Part shown: positions 63,750 through 64,000 of the stretch, piece by piece
How the letters are laid out: every line of letters begins with the position of its first letter
Position numbering within the stretch: position 1 is the stretch's first letter
Assembly (NCBI GenBank): GCA_965153355.1
Contig: OZ231126.1
Location: forward strand, 16,616,001-16,680,000
Length of the DNA: 64,000 nt
Reading direction: 5' to 3'
Source of the DNA: Flaccisagitta enflata
Lineage: Eukaryota > Chaetognatha > Sagittoidea > Aphragmophora
Made by a program: the position numbers and the translations under genes
Notes under the pieces: model-generated
Seen by the model: the letters and a program-made list of their open reading frames with translations, nothing else
Told to the model about the DNA's origin: nothing
The model's database searches: none

Positions 63750-64000
63750 CAGGCCTGCATATTATTGCGTTCCCCTCCCCCAGTGGGAGGGGGGGGAAAT
63801 CAAAGGGTCTGAAGATGGGGGGAAAAAAGGGGAAAAAAAGGGGAAAAAAAGAGAAAAAAAAAAGGAAATTTGGGGAAAATATAACTTTTTACAGTACCAA
63901 ATCATAAAACACAATTAGTATAACACAATTTTACACTATTCAAACCTTAACTACGTTGATTTATTGCCATATGGGGTTGAAAGTCATAGATATAGAAACT
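63750..64000 (-). mobile_element. hAT-type MITE copy 3, cut by window edge
   Basis: Reverse-oriented homologue of 12524-12847: CAGGCCTGCATATTATTGCG, C/G runs, AATCAAAGGGTCTGAAGATG, then ACCAAATCATAAAACACAAT. The right end lies outside. 63241-63749 before it is unique with no gene seen. Confidence 0.75.

Overview
This is an AT-rich, repeat-laden stretch of an invertebrate animal nuclear genome. GT-AG introns interrupt every host gene. The conserved proteins are animal-type, including an ESRP/fusilli splicing factor and a GABP-alpha ETS factor, and there are no bacterial signals. I cannot name the phylum from sequence alone.

Host genes, left to right. (1) ESRP/fusilli on the minus strand, four exons between 15780 and 718, continuing beyond the left edge and probably further 5'. 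(2) The last two exons of an unrecognised plus-strand gene (23063-24058), whose reading frame is ambiguous. (3) Complete LRRC59 on the plus strand, eight exons from 24821 to 35635. (4) Complete GABPA on the plus strand, twelve exons from 37922 to 50489, with GABP N-terminal, PNT and ETS domains. (5) RPN2/ribophorin II on the plus strand, ten exons from 53202 to 57181; its membrane C-terminus is not visible in the window. Splice phases are consistent across every junction of ESRP, LRRC59, GABPA and RPN2.

The introns and spacers are full of mobile DNA. There is a Ty3/Gypsy-type LTR retroelement on the minus strand (16504-20700 and upstream). It has a canonical -1 frameshift signal at the gag stop, an RNase H-like ORF upstream of gag, and an assembly gap in pol. 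A structurally intact CR1/L2-like LINE with a PHD-finger ORF1 lies in GABPA intron 8. A pogo/Tigger relic, a pogo-type MITE, three hAT-type MITEs with 8-bp target duplications and a 242-bp foldback element with a 5-bp target duplication are also present.

The dominant theme is a dispersed family, more than 15 copies, that I call the hairpin-GGTC family. One end is TTTTTAG plus a short hairpin. It is followed by GGTC/GTCC microsatellite DNA, often a long internal tandem array, and then a GGCCTTGTT end. Subfamilies have different hairpin stems, and a third copy of the stem arm lies close to the opposite end and changes with the stem. This resembles Helentron-associated (HINE) elements and suggests arm-specific end recognition. 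A second, nested module with roughly 50-60 bp inverted repeats beginning GGGCAGCGGCC encloses an array of about 21 bp. Much of the remaining DNA is micro- and minisatellite, and nearly all long ORFs outside the listed genes are translations of such arrays.
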